A DNA stretch of 36,991 nucleotides from a bacterium (GTDB taxonomy: Bacteria > Myxococcota_A > Bradymonadia > UBA7976 > UBA1532), in the NCBI GenBank assembly GCA_030426945.1, contig JAUHXL010000016.1, positions 1 to 36,991 on the forward strand, read 5' to 3'. The notes beneath the pieces are model-generated. The model did no database searches and had not been told where the DNA came from. It saw nothing but the letters and a program-made list of their open reading frames with translations. Made by a program: the position numbers and the translations under genes. Positions 16,683-25,312 of the stretch are shown here, piece by piece (position 1 is the first letter of the stretch; each line of letters begins with the position of its first letter).

Positions 16683-17678
16683 TCACGAAGGTCGGTGTCG
16701 TCGCGCAACCGCCTCGGCCGTCTCGGCGACCCACGCGCGCAGCGCGGCGGGCGCCACGACCTCGAGCAGCGCGCCCTGGCTCAGCAGCCAGCCGAACAAC
16801 TCCATCGTCTCCATCACCCGAGCCTCCACCCGAACCTGACCATCGGGCTCGGTCGTCACCCGTTGACCGATGGACAGCGGCGCCTCGATCACCGCGGGTG
16901 CGATCTCCGGCGCGAGGCGCAGCACGAGATCGATCGGCGACGGATCCAGCCGATAGCCGAGGTTGCCGGCGGCGATGTGGGTGTCCAGATCGAAGTCATC
17001 GGGGCGCTCGAAACGTAGGTCGAGCAGGCGTGCGGCGGTGCACCGATGAAGGAGCAACTGCCAGGGCTCGCCGGTGTCGCGGACCACGAGGTGCTCGGCG
17101 CGTCCCCGGACCACGAGCCCGAGCGGGCAGACCGTGTGCGTGCGGGGCCGGTCGGCGTTGCGTGCCCGATAGTCCACCTCGAGCCAGCGATCTTCGAACA
17201 GGCCCCGCAGGACGACCTGGCGAACGGCTGGGTCCACGCGGGGCGCGAGTCGTGCGGGTCCGGGCGCGAGACTCCGCACCTTGTCGGACCAGGCCAGCAG
17301 CCGTGGGTCGCCTCCTCCGCGCACCACCTCGCCGGCACGCTGTACGTGGGGGGCGAGCGCCGCCTCGACGGGCGGCGGAAGGATGGGCGGCAGGCCCTCT
17401 CGTCGCATCAGCAGCGGCAGCGCGTCGCTCGGCGCGGTGCCCGAGACGCCAAACGGCTCGCTGTCGCCGCTCCATGACCAGCCGAACGATCTTCCACGCC
17501 CATCGCAGAGGAGCGGAAAGACACGTGACAGTCGGTTGAGATCGCGCTGCACCGTACGAAGGTCGATCGCGACGCCGCGTGCCGCGAGGCGGGCTTGCAG
17601 CGCCACGGTCCCGATCCGACGCGGCGCACGAGGGATGAGGGTCAGCATGGTCCAGTGACGGACGAGCGTGTCGCTCAC
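16683..17678 (-). CDS. WYL-domain transcriptional regulator (YafY-like)
   Basis: 331 residues from GTG 17678 (AAGG six bases upstream), in frame with the track's TTG at 17693. The N-terminus is a DeoR-type helix-turn-helix typical of the family: SDTLVRHWTMLTLIPRAPRRIGT, then LRTVQRDLNRLSRVFPLL. The WYL-like module follows (VDYRARNADRPRTHTVCPLGLVVR, then EPWQLLLHRCTAARLLDLRFE), with Trp-Gln-Leu in place of Trp-Tyr-Leu. A C-terminal extension domain (WCX-like) carries RVEARVMETMELFGWLL. Such proteins bind nucleic acid or nucleotide ligands and often control DNA damage or phage-defence genes. Its neighbours here are a DnaB-core ATPase and a PD-(D/E)XK protein. Confidence 0.88.
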   Translation of the reverse strand: MSDTLVRHWTMLTLIPRAPRRIGTVALQARLAARGVAIDLRTVQRDLNRLSRVFPLLCDGRGRSFGWSWSGDSEPFGVSGTAPSDALPLLMRREGLPPILPPPVEAALAPHVQRAGEVVRGGGDPRLLAWSDKVRSLAPGPARLAPRVDPAVRQVVLRGLFEDRWLEVDYRARNADRPRTHTVCPLGLVVRGRAEHLVVRDTGEPWQLLLHRCTAARLLDLRFERPDDFDLDTHIAAGNLGYRLDPSPIDLVLRLAPEIAPAVIEAPLSIGQRVTTEPDGQVRVEARVMETMELFGWLLSQGALLEVVAPAALRAWVAETAEAVARRHRPS

Positions 17679-17860
17679 CGGACGCCTTGGCAAGCCGAGC
17701 CGGTCACCGCTGTGTCGCGCGTGACCACCGACGAGGCTGCCATGCTGGGCTCAACCGGGAAGCCGTTGCCCCGAACGCTCCGTCTCGAGTCCCCGTGGCC
17801 CATCATCGGGGCCATCGGCGCAGCTCCGGTCGGCTCAGCGGGTCGGATGCCACCTCACTC

Positions 17861-20632
17861 CTACTCCACCCGCTCCACCCAAACCGGCGCCGTCCACGCC
17901 ATCACGTCCGTATCCTTCTGCCAAACCTCGAGGTAGAAAAACCACCCCCCCACCGCCGGCACGTCCAACGCCACGCCCTGCCAATCCCCCCCCGGCACCC
18001 CATCGAACGTCGCCACCGCCTCCACCGCCTTGCCCCCAACCTCCCCCCGCCACACCGTCACCACCCAATCCCCCGGCGCGTCCGGATCCACCAACCGAAA
18101 CACCCCCGTCGCCCGCGCCCCACGCACGCCGAGCCGCCCGCCCATCGGCACCCGGTCGCCGGCGTAGAACGCGATCTCCAGGTTCGGATCCTCCGTCGCG
18201 TACGCCCGCGCCTCCCGCACCGCCCCCAGCAGCGCCTCCTCCGTCAACGCCTCCGCCTGCACCGCCGTCCGCGTCGTGTGCCCGTAGCCCCAGTTCGCCC
18301 GGTGGTTGTCGTGATTCGCGGCAGGCGCGAGCCGGAAGCCGTGCAGCAGGTAGTGGTCCCAGTCGCTGTGCGTCTTCACGAAGCGCGACACCTCGCCGGT
18401 CTCGGGGTCGACCGACAGGCTCGGGTTCACCGGCGTGTGGCCGCCCAGCTCCGTCCCCCGCGCGACGGTGACCTCCATCAGGCGCGCCGTGTCGGCCGTC
18501 GCCGCGGCGACGTTGCGCAGCGTCGCGCTCACCAGCGCTTCGTCGGGCATCGCGGTGCCGGCGATCCAGTCCTCGAGCACGTCGCGCAGGGGCGCGTAGT
18601 CGTCGAGGCCGTAGTCGTTGAACTTCTTCTTCGCCTCGCTGGCCTTGGGCAGGTCACTCAGCCGCACGCCGAAGATCTGGTCCCAGCTCCCGTTCAGGAA
18701 CTCCTCGTTGTGCCGGAAGGTGCGCGGGTGGTTGAACATGACCAGGGGGCGCTCGCCCTCGGCGCGGCGGTCCTTCACGAACTCGTCGTACAGGCGGTCG
18801 AAGGCGCCGGTGTCGACCTTGGCCAGCGTGCGGGTGCCCATCACGTTGACGTGGTTGCCGGCGCTGTTGGTGCTCCACTCCATCGCCGGGATGGCGACGA
18901 AGGCGCCGTTGGCGGCCAGGGTGGCGGCTTCGGCGGCGCCGACGATCTCGGCGTAGGCGTCGGGGGTCATGTTGGCTTCGGCGTTGGGGTCGTCGGCGCC
19001 GGTGACGTGGGGGCTGAGGGCCATGAAGTCCATGCCGCTGGCTTGGGCGACGCCGAAGGCGAAGCGGGCGGCCTTGGCGGGGGTCTCGCCGACCTCGACG
19101 TGCTCGGGGTTGCCGTGGTCGTCGAGCACCTCGGGGTGGCCGTCGTCGAGGGCGCCGCCGCCGGCGTGGATGTGGGCGTGCAGGTTGCCGAAGTAGGTCT
19201 TGGTGCGGGCGGCGTCCTGCTGGGCGGCGGTGAGGCCGGCGTCGAGGCTGTCGGCGGTGAGGCTCCACTGCCACAGGCGCGCGTAGAGGTCGACGAAGGG
19301 CTCGACGGCGGCGGGATCGTCGTAGCGGACGTAGTTCTCGTAGTTGTTGAAGAACGCGCTGCCCGACCAGTTGCCCGAGCCGTTGACCAGCACGCGGTCG
19401 TCGACGATGACCAGCTTGTGGTGCATCAGCTGGTAGGCCTCGGCGTTGGTCTGCTTGTAGCGAATCTGGCCGCCGGCGGCGACGATGCGGTCGACGTAGC
19501 GGCCGCGCAGCTCGTCGCGATCCTCGGCGTTGATGACGATGCGCACCGACACGCCGCGCTCGGCGGCCTGGGCCAGGCGCTTCTGCAGTGTGTCGAACAC
19601 CAGGTGGTGCATCAGGACGTCGACGCGGGTGGTGGCCTCGGCCAGGGCGTCCTCGATGAGATCGATGGCGCCGCCGCCGGGCGTGAAGCCCACGAGGCCG
19701 TCGACCGAGCAGGCGCTGGCGTCGTCGGGGCGGTCGGCCCACATGGCCTCGAAGTGGCACGCGAAGCCGGCGCGCAGGGGGTCGGCCTTGTCGGCGTGCA
19801 CGACGACGGCGCTCTCTTCGTTGATCGAGGTGCCCGTCGACGACCAGTTGTTGCTGCCGGTGAGCAGGGTGGTGTCGTCCACCAGCAGGAACTTGGCGTG
19901 CTGCAGGCCGGCGTAGCTGCCGTTGTTCTTGCCGCGGACGAAGCGCACGGCCAGGCCGGCGTCGCGCAGGCGGCGGGCGACGCTGCCGTCGCGATCCTGG
20001 CCGCCGTCGATGGCGACGCGCACCTTCACGCCGCGGGCGTGGGCGCGCTGCAGGGCGTCTTCGATGGCCTTCACGCTGAAGGTGAACTGCGCGGCGTCGA
20101 CGGTCTCGCGCGCGCCGTCGATCAGCTCGACCACGCGGCGGGTCATCGGCGAGCGCGCCACCAGTACGGCCTTGTCGTCGGCGTCGCAGACGTCGCAGTA
20201 GGGCGCGGTGAGCACGACCTCGTAGCGCTGGGCGCCGCGGCACTGGCTGCCGGCGGCGTCGACGAGCTGGCGCAGGGCGGCGGGGCCCACCCAGGGCACG
20301 TCGTCGACGGCCTGCAGGTCGCGGAAGCGGCGATCGTCGCCGGTGCCCACCACGCCGTCGGGGCCGGCGCGGAAGGTGACCAGGTTCTGCGCGGCGCGGC
20401 TGTGGACGCCGTCGGCCCTCAGGCCCTCGGCGTCGAGGTCGAGCCGGTTGACCCGCGCCAGCACGTTGGCCTGCGTGCAGCGGTCCAGGCCCAGGCCGTC
20501 GGCCTTGCCGTCGGGGCTGAAGGGGTCGTCGGCGCCGTCCGTGGCGGGGGCGTCGTCGGCGGGGCCGTCGCAGCCGGCGGGCAGCAGGGCCAGCAGGGCG
20601 AGCAGCGAGAGCAGTCGGGTGAGTACGCGCAT
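17861..20632 (-). CDS. Exported lipoprotein fusing phospholipase D and a CehA/McbA-type PHP domain
   Basis: 923 residues from ATG 20632, beginning with a type II signal peptide (LLALLPAGCDG). Residues about 50-100 resemble a helix-hairpin-helix segment. A two-copy phospholipase D domain follows, with HKD motifs LQHAKFLLVDD (about 244) and MHHKLVIVDD (about 402), each followed by TGSNNWS or NGSGNWSG as in nuclease-type PLDs. From about 480 a second enzyme begins: YFGNLHAHIHAGGG, then FNHPRTFRHNEEFL, and NHDNHRANWGYGHTTRTAV with the terminal PHP/DUF3604-like pattern. It is compatible with a metal-dependent phosphoesterase of the CehA/McbA group. The last 120 residues are beta-rich. An extracellular nucleic acid- or lipid-degrading enzyme is likely; the substrate is not known. 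Confidence 0.85.
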   Translation of the reverse strand: MRVLTRLLSLLALLALLPAGCDGPADDAPATDGADDPFSPDGKADGLGLDRCTQANVLARVNRLDLDAEGLRADGVHSRAAQNLVTFRAGPDGVVGTGDDRRFRDLQAVDDVPWVGPAALRQLVDAAGSQCRGAQRYEVVLTAPYCDVCDADDKAVLVARSPMTRRVVELIDGARETVDAAQFTFSVKAIEDALQRAHARGVKVRVAIDGGQDRDGSVARRLRDAGLAVRFVRGKNNGSYAGLQHAKFLLVDDTTLLTGSNNWSSTGTSINEESAVVVHADKADPLRAGFACHFEAMWADRPDDASACSVDGLVGFTPGGGAIDLIEDALAEATTRVDVLMHHLVFDTLQKRLAQAAERGVSVRIVINAEDRDELRGRYVDRIVAAGGQIRYKQTNAEAYQLMHHKLVIVDDRVLVNGSGNWSGSAFFNNYENYVRYDDPAAVEPFVDLYARLWQWSLTADSLDAGLTAAQQDAARTKTYFGNLHAHIHAGGGALDDGHPEVLDDHGNPEHVEVGETPAKAARFAFGVAQASGMDFMALSPHVTGADDPNAEANMTPDAYAEIVGAAEAATLAANGAFVAIPAMEWSTNSAGNHVNVMGTRTLAKVDTGAFDRLYDEFVKDRRAEGERPLVMFNHPRTFRHNEEFLNGSWDQIFGVRLSDLPKASEAKKKFNDYGLDDYAPLRDVLEDWIAGTAMPDEALVSATLRNVAAATADTARLMEVTVARGTELGGHTPVNPSLSVDPETGEVSRFVKTHSDWDHYLLHGFRLAPAANHDNHRANWGYGHTTRTAVQAEALTEEALLGAVREARAYATEDPNLEIAFYAGDRVPMGGRLGVRGARATGVFRLVDPDAPGDWVVTVWRGEVGGKAVEAVATFDGVPGGDWQGVALDVPAVGGWFFYLEVWQKDTDVMAWTAPVWVERVE

Positions 20633-20774
20633 GGGCGCGCGGTGTAAGCAGGGGGCGTGCCGGCGGGGCGGGGCGGGGCGGTGGGGGTTGGCGGCGCTGT
20701 GACCGGCCAGCGGGGCTGCGGGGGTGGCGGGTGGAGTGGCCGGGGCGTCCTCGCGTCCGGTCGCGAGCGGTCGT

Positions 20775-22193
20775 TCAGTCGCCCGTCACGTCCGCCGCCG
20801 TGAACCACAGCGCTTCGCCCGCATCGACCGCCTCGCGGATGGTCGCGTCGGCCTCGTCGCGGGCCGAGAAGAAGGCGAGGTGGATCGTGTGGGCGCCGAG
20901 CTGGGCGGCGACGCGCGTGGCGCGGGTGCGCAGGGCGGTGAGATCCTCGCGGGTGACCGCGCCCCACTTGCACTCGGCGGCCAGCAGGCGGCCTTCGGCG
21001 TCGAGGGCGACGATGTCGAGCTGGTCGTTGCCGTGGGCGTCCCACCACTCGCCCACGCGCATCGGCTGCAGGGGCAGGCGGGCGCCGCGGCGTACGAACT
21101 GGCGGCAGGTCTCTTCGAAGACGGGGCCGAGGTGCTCCGACAGCGTGGGCTGGACGATGCGCTGCCACAGCACCTCGGGGCGCTGCAGGCCGAGGCTGCC
21201 GGCGCGCAGCAGGGGGGCGACGCTGCGGTGCCAGAAGGTCACGTAGGGATCGGCGATGCGGTAGAGCGCGCGCTTCGAGCGGGCCGGGTTCTTCTCGGTG
21301 ATGGGCACGACGCGCTCGACGAGGCCCATGTCTTCGAGCCACCGCAGCGGGCGCAGCAGGGCGCCGCCGCTCTGGCCGACGCGGCGGGTGATGCCGCTCC
21401 AGGTGTGGTCGCCGGTCGCGATGGCCTCGAGGATGGAGTAGTGCACGCGCGCGTCGGTGAGGAAGGCGTCCAGCATGTGCTGGGCCTCGTCCACCAGCGG
21501 GCCGATGGGGTCGAACAGCGCGGCGGCGGCGTTCTCGGCCACCGAGCGCTGCGGATCGAGGCGGGCGAGGTGTCCGGGCAGGTTGCCGAAGGTCGCGTAG
21601 GCGATCAGGCGGTCGAGCGGGCTGTAGCCGGGCAGGAACGCGGCGGCGTCGGCGACGTCGAACGGGCCGAACAGCAGCCGCGCGGTGCGGCGGCCGTAGA
21701 GGGGCTGGTCGGCCTCCTCGAGCGCGCGCATCGCGGTGACGAACGAGCCGCTCAGGACGAGCTTGATCGGCCGGCCGACGAAGTCGTGATCCCAGTAGCG
21801 CTGGAGGATCGAGGGCAGCGCGGGCGAGGCCGCGGAGAGGTAGGGGAACTCGTCGAGAACGAGGACGAAGGGCGTGTCGCCGACGCGGCGTCCGAGGTCG
21901 TCGAGCAGCTGCTCCCAGGACGCGAAGGTGACGCCGGCGCGCAGGGCGGGATCGTCGAAGCGCTCGCCGACCAGCCGGGACAGGTGGACGAGCTGCTCGC
22001 CCTCGGTGCGGCGGGTGGCCTGGTAGTAGAGGCCGCCGGTGTGCTGGGCGAAGCGCGACAGCAGGTGGCTCTTGCCGACGCGGCGGCGGCCGAGGACGAA
22101 GACGAGGTCGGGCTGGGGGCGCTGGGCGATGCGCTCGAGGGCGCGCCACTCGGCGTGGCGGTCGAACACGTCGGGGGGCTTCGTGGACGGCAT
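20775..22193 (-). CDS. Archaeal-type AAA ATPase with DUF234 nuclease-like C-terminus
   Basis: 472 residues from ATG 22193 (CAGGGAG about seven bases upstream). The N-terminal half is a STAND/AAA-like ATPase: Walker A GRRRVGKSHLL (about 35-43), Walker B FVLVLDEFPYL (about 112) and an arginine-containing sensor block LSGSFVTAMRALEE. A winged helix follows (ILEAIATGDHTWSGITRRVGQSG, then LRWLEDMGLVERVVP). The C-terminus is a DUF234 domain with a PD-(D/E)XK-like site, DQLDIVALDAEGRLLAAECKWG (about 394-412). The family is widespread and uncharacterised, common in archaea. Roles in defence or genome maintenance have been proposed. The array of 15-bp repeats begins 48 bp upstream of its start codon. 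Confidence 0.9.
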   Translation of the reverse strand: MPSTKPPDVFDRHAEWRALERIAQRPQPDLVFVLGRRRVGKSHLLSRFAQHTGGLYYQATRRTEGEQLVHLSRLVGERFDDPALRAGVTFASWEQLLDDLGRRVGDTPFVLVLDEFPYLSAASPALPSILQRYWDHDFVGRPIKLVLSGSFVTAMRALEEADQPLYGRRTARLLFGPFDVADAAAFLPGYSPLDRLIAYATFGNLPGHLARLDPQRSVAENAAAALFDPIGPLVDEAQHMLDAFLTDARVHYSILEAIATGDHTWSGITRRVGQSGGALLRPLRWLEDMGLVERVVPITEKNPARSKRALYRIADPYVTFWHRSVAPLLRAGSLGLQRPEVLWQRIVQPTLSEHLGPVFEETCRQFVRRGARLPLQPMRVGEWWDAHGNDQLDIVALDAEGRLLAAECKWGAVTREDLTALRTRATRVAAQLGAHTIHLAFFSARDEADATIREAVDAGEALWFTAADVTGD

Positions 22194-22240
22194 GGGGCGC
22201 TCCCTGCGCGAGGATGGACGAGCGCCAGGCGTGTGGACCT

Positions 22241-22345
22241 GGAACTTTTAGCGATGAAACTTCCGGTTGCGGAACTTCCGGCGGTGGAACTTCCAGCGGT
22301 GGAACTTCCGGCGGTGGAAGTTCCAGTCGTGGACGTTAGCGGCCG
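22241..22345. repeat. Tandem array of 15-bp units carrying GGAACTTCC palindromes
   Basis: Seven head-to-tail units: the four central ones match GGAACTTCCGGCGGT at most positions and the outer ones are degenerate (GGAACTTTTAGCGAT at one end, GGACGTTAGCGGCCG at the other). Each intact unit contains GGAA-C-TTCC, a 9-bp palindrome, so the array is a ladder of evenly phased inverted repeats. It lies 48-152 bp upstream of the AAA ATPase start codon. Confidence 0.85.
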
Positions 22346-22601
22346 GCGCTCAGCCCGTCAATCCGCGGGAAGGGCCGCGAGCACGGCGTGGGCGCTGGCT
22401 TCGTCGCCGGCGAGGGTGACGGTGGCGCTGGTGGTGGGTTGGTCGGTCGACCAGGGCGACCGCCCGGTGGGCGTGGCGCAGGCCCCGGGGGGCGCCGGTG
22501 GCGAGGGCGCGGCGGGCGGCGTGCTGGTGGTGCTCGGCCCAACGTACGGGGCGGCGCTCGCTCCGGCGACCTACCGGTCGAGCTGTTCGCGTAGGTTGGG
22601 C
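22346..22601. other. Region with no supported gene
   Basis: Neither strand gives a convincing gene. One minus-strand frame ends at 22358 in a protein-like tail (ATVTLAGDEASAHAVLAALPAD) but is closed by a stop at 22571 and lacks an ATG or GTG, so it may be a remnant. A 6-bp inverted repeat (ACCTAC/GTAGGT) on the minus strand lies just after the J-domain gene and could act as a weak terminator. Confidence 0.4.
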
Positions 22602-22937
22602 TCACTGGCCGCCTTTGCGCAGCAGCTCGGCGAGGGCGTCCGGATCGAGGCGGCGTCGCGGTCGGCCCTCGGCCCAGGTGGGGAAGTCGTCGGTGAGCGC
22701 GGTGCCGCGGGCGTCGAAGTGGAAGAGGCGCGTCTCGCGCCGGTCGCACGCCGTGCGCAGCGCGTCGTAGGCCCGGTGCAGCAGGCGGAAGCGCGCCGGA
22801 TCGCGGTCCGGTGGGTGGCGCCGCAGCAGCGCCTGGTAGGCCGCCTCGACCTGCGCGTCGGTGGCGTCTTCGGGCACGTCGAGCACGGCGAAGGGGTACA
22901 CCCGGGGCCTCCTACTCGTCTGGGTCGGCGTCGACAT
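22602..22937 (-). CDS. J-domain-like co-chaperone with an altered HPD motif
   Basis: 112 residues from ATG 22937, a site that overlaps the end of the preceding helical-repeat gene by 26 bases. Residues about 10-65 match a DnaJ J-domain: YPFAVLDVPEDATDAQVEAAYQALLRRHPPDRDPARFRLLHRAYDAL. The Hsp70-contacting tripeptide HPD is read here as H-P-P-D, one extra proline. A short second part (RLFHFDARGTALTDDFPTWAEGRPRRRLD) ends the protein. There is no Gly/Phe or zinc region. It probably recruits an Hsp70 partner to a substrate handled by the large upstream protein, but no Hsp70 gene is in the window. Confidence 0.75.
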   Translation of the reverse strand: MSTPTQTSRRPRVYPFAVLDVPEDATDAQVEAAYQALLRRHPPDRDPARFRLLHRAYDALRTACDRRETRLFHFDARGTALTDDFPTWAEGRPRRRLDPDALAELLRKGGQ

Positions 22938-25221
22938 CGTCGGCGAGGGGTAGCTGCGGCTGTGCGTCGTCGCGCCGTCGGCGGCCTGGTCGGGCGCTCG
23001 GCGCAGCGACGGCCGGGCCGGCCGGCGAGGGCCCGGGGGCGTTCGCCGGCGGGGGAGGCGAGAGGCCTTCGAGGTACTGCTCGATCTCGTCGAGCAGATC
23101 GAAGGCCCGCCGCCGGTCCCACCACCCGGGGCCAAACACCGGCTTGCCCGTGGCGTCCAGCTCGTTCGACCCGAGGTGGGGCCGGAGGTCGTCGTCCGCG
23201 GTGGTGAAGGCGTCCGCGGGCAGCTTCAACACCAGCGCCATGTCGTAGCGGGCGATGACGAACTCGACGTCGGTCGGATCGAGCGCCAGGCCCTGCAGCG
23301 CGAGGGCCAGCGACGGCTCGGGCGAGCCGACCGCCTCGAGGGCCAGGCGCACGAAGCGCGCGGAGGACAGCGTCGGCGTGGCGGTCACGGCGGCGTGGTC
23401 CAGCACGCGGCGCAGCACCATGTCGCGCGACTCCTTGGCGCGGCGCGCCTGCCACAGCAGGAGCACCGCCTCGAAGTCCTCGGTGGTGGGCGGCGTGGTG
23501 GTGGCCTCGAGGAAGTACGGGAAGCAGGGATCGAAGTACAACCGTCGGAGCGTCTTCCCGCTGGCCTGGAGGTACGCCAGATCGGCGTACGCGAGCCACA
23601 GCCAGGGGCGCGGATCGATCGCGAGGGCGGCGTCGCGCACGGCCTCCGCGGCCTCGACCCAGCCGGCGCGCAGCTCGAAGATGGCCTCCTGGGCGGCGAG
23701 ATCGAGGGCGAGGTCGGATGGCAGATGGGGCGTGGCGCGCGCCTCCGCGAAGAGCGCGCGGGCGGCGTCGTCCTGGCCCGCCTTGGCCTTCTTGCGGGCC
23801 TTGCCGGCCAGCAGCCGCGCCTGCAGCGCGTCGAGCTCGACATCGTGGGGGTGCAACTCGGCGGCTCGGCGGGCGTAGCGCAGGCCCTTGTCCCAGGACC
23901 TGCGGTCCCCACACGCCTCGGCCGCGCGGCGCAGCGCGTCGGGCGCGTCGGGGAAGCGCGCGACGTAGGCCTCGAGCACCTGCGTGCGCTCGCTGCGGCC
24001 CGCGCCCGAGGCCGCCTCGATCAGGGCCGGCCACCACGCAGGCTCGTCGGGATCGGCTTCGGTGGCGGCTCGCAGGTTCGCGAAGGCCGCCACGCGATAC
24101 TCCTCGGCGGCCGCCCGATGGTGGTGTCGCTGCCCCCAAGACCGTTCGGCCTTGGCCTCGAAGACGGCCGCGCCCAGCGCGAGCACGACGCCGCAGTGGT
24201 GGAGGACCGTGGCCCGGTCGGCGGGCGGCAGTCTCTCGGCCAGCGCCCGCCAGTGGTGGATGGCCTGGGGCGTCTCTTCTTCGAGCTCGGCGGCGTGGGC
24301 CGCGAGGATCAGCGGATCGACCCGGTCGTCCTGCCCCGGCAGGGCGCGGCGGACGCGCTCGACGGCCGCGCGGGGCGGCACGCCCAGCGCAGCGATCGCG
24401 CCGGGCAGGTCGCGCGCGAGCATGAGCTGGGCCGACGGCGAGAGCGCGTCGAAGGTGGCCGCGACCGCGGAGAGGGCCTGGTTCGGCTCGCCCGCGCGGA
24501 GCGCGGTCAGCGCGCCCTGCAGGGCGGTGAGATCGTCCGATCCGCTCGGCGGGGCGCCCTCGAGCAGCCGGGCGACCACGGGGCCGAAGGTCGGGGTCTC
24601 GCGCAGGGGCGCCCACCGCAGCGCGGCCTGCTCGTCGTCCCGGTCGTACCAGGCGGCGAGCCCGCGGAGGAAGCGCTGCGGGCCCTCGAACGCCGGGGCG
24701 TCGCCGACGGCGAGCTGCGCCGCGGTGGCGGTCGCGTCGTCGCCAGCCGCCAGGTGGGCCGAGGCGCCGCGCAGGTGCTGGGCCCGCTCGACCCAGTCGG
24801 CGGGCAGGCCCTCGAGCGCGAGCAGAGCGTCCGCGTCGTCGTCGCCGAGCATCAGCAGCGCGTCGGCCAGGGTGGTGAGCGTCGCGGCGTCGGCGCGGAC
24901 ATCCGGCGGCAGGGCGCGAACCTCGTCGACCGCGGCGGTGGGCGCGTGGGTGACGAGCCAGCGCAGACGGTCGGGGTGCAGCCGGTCGGCGGGCCGCGGC
25001 CAGAAGCGGTCGAGCACGGCGACGGCGTCGTCGAGCCGGCCCTTGCCGACGAACCGCGTGGCCTTCTCGAGCCAGTAGTCGAGCGCGCCGTCGTCGTTCG
25101 AGGTCGCCTGCGGCGGTGCCGCGACAGCCTTCGATTTGGGCTTGGACTTCTTGCGTTTGGAGCGGGCCGCGACGTCTCCCGGCGAGACACCGCAGATGGC
25201 AGAGCAGGGGGAGGGCCTCAT
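22912..25221 (-). CDS. Large TPR-like helical-repeat protein
   Basis: 769 residues. After a basic N-terminus (SKRKKSKPKSK) the whole protein is built of paired helices, with TPR-like units such as LDYWLEKATRFVGKGRLDDAVAVLDRFW, WWPALIEAASGAGRSERTQVLEAYVARFPDAPDALRRAAEACG and DKGLRYARRAAELHPHDVELDALQARLL. A Pro/Arg-rich, then acidic tail closes it (ADDVDADPDE). No catalytic motif is visible. TPR proteins are scaffolds. The overlap with the J-domain gene suggests a co-chaperone assembly. The start is uncertain: no ribosome site precedes ATG 25221, a terminator hairpin lies only 27 bp upstream, and GTG 25188 is an alternative. Confidence 0.75.
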   Translation of the reverse strand: MRPSPCSAICGVSPGDVAARSKRKKSKPKSKAVAAPPQATSNDDGALDYWLEKATRFVGKGRLDDAVAVLDRFWPRPADRLHPDRLRWLVTHAPTAAVDEVRALPPDVRADAATLTTLADALLMLGDDDADALLALEGLPADWVERAQHLRGASAHLAAGDDATATAAQLAVGDAPAFEGPQRFLRGLAAWYDRDDEQAALRWAPLRETPTFGPVVARLLEGAPPSGSDDLTALQGALTALRAGEPNQALSAVAATFDALSPSAQLMLARDLPGAIAALGVPPRAAVERVRRALPGQDDRVDPLILAAHAAELEEETPQAIHHWRALAERLPPADRATVLHHCGVVLALGAAVFEAKAERSWGQRHHHRAAAEEYRVAAFANLRAATEADPDEPAWWPALIEAASGAGRSERTQVLEAYVARFPDAPDALRRAAEACGDRRSWDKGLRYARRAAELHPHDVELDALQARLLAGKARKKAKAGQDDAARALFAEARATPHLPSDLALDLAAQEAIFELRAGWVEAAEAVRDAALAIDPRPWLWLAYADLAYLQASGKTLRRLYFDPCFPYFLEATTTPPTTEDFEAVLLLWQARRAKESRDMVLRRVLDHAAVTATPTLSSARFVRLALEAVGSPEPSLALALQGLALDPTDVEFVIARYDMALVLKLPADAFTTADDDLRPHLGSNELDATGKPVFGPGWWDRRRAFDLLDEIEQYLEGLSPPPPANAPGPSPAGPAVAAPSARPGRRRRDDAQPQLPLADDVDADPDE

Positions 25222-25247
25222 GGGGGAGCGGGGAGGTGGGCCCCGCC

Positions 25248-25292
25248 AAAATCCACCCCACCCCGCCGCAACAGCGCGCCGGGGTGGGGTGG
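25248..25292 (-). terminator. Rho-independent terminator, 13-bp stem with T-tract
   Basis: CCACCCCACCCCG (25253-25265) and CGGGGTGGGGTGG (25280-25292) pair perfectly over 13 bp with a 14-base loop. Read on the minus strand the stem is followed by ATTTTGG, so it works for the MopE-like gene. It is the second hairpin after that gene. Confidence 0.75.
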
Positions 25293-25312
25293 GCGCGGCC
25301 CGAGGTGTGGAG

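Noticed and set aside
17687-20647. A 986-residue plus-strand ORF opposite the PLD-PHP gene.
   Set aside because: Low-complexity Val/Gly/Ala translation in antisense to a gene with two intact HKD motifs.
22241-22345. CRISPR array.
   Set aside because: Units are contiguous 15-mers with no spacers, and no cas gene is present.
20724-23207. A long plus-strand ORF covering the 15-bp array (reading LPAVELPAVE-like repeats).
   Set aside because: It runs antisense through two real genes and its repeats follow from the DNA array; no ribosome site supports a start.
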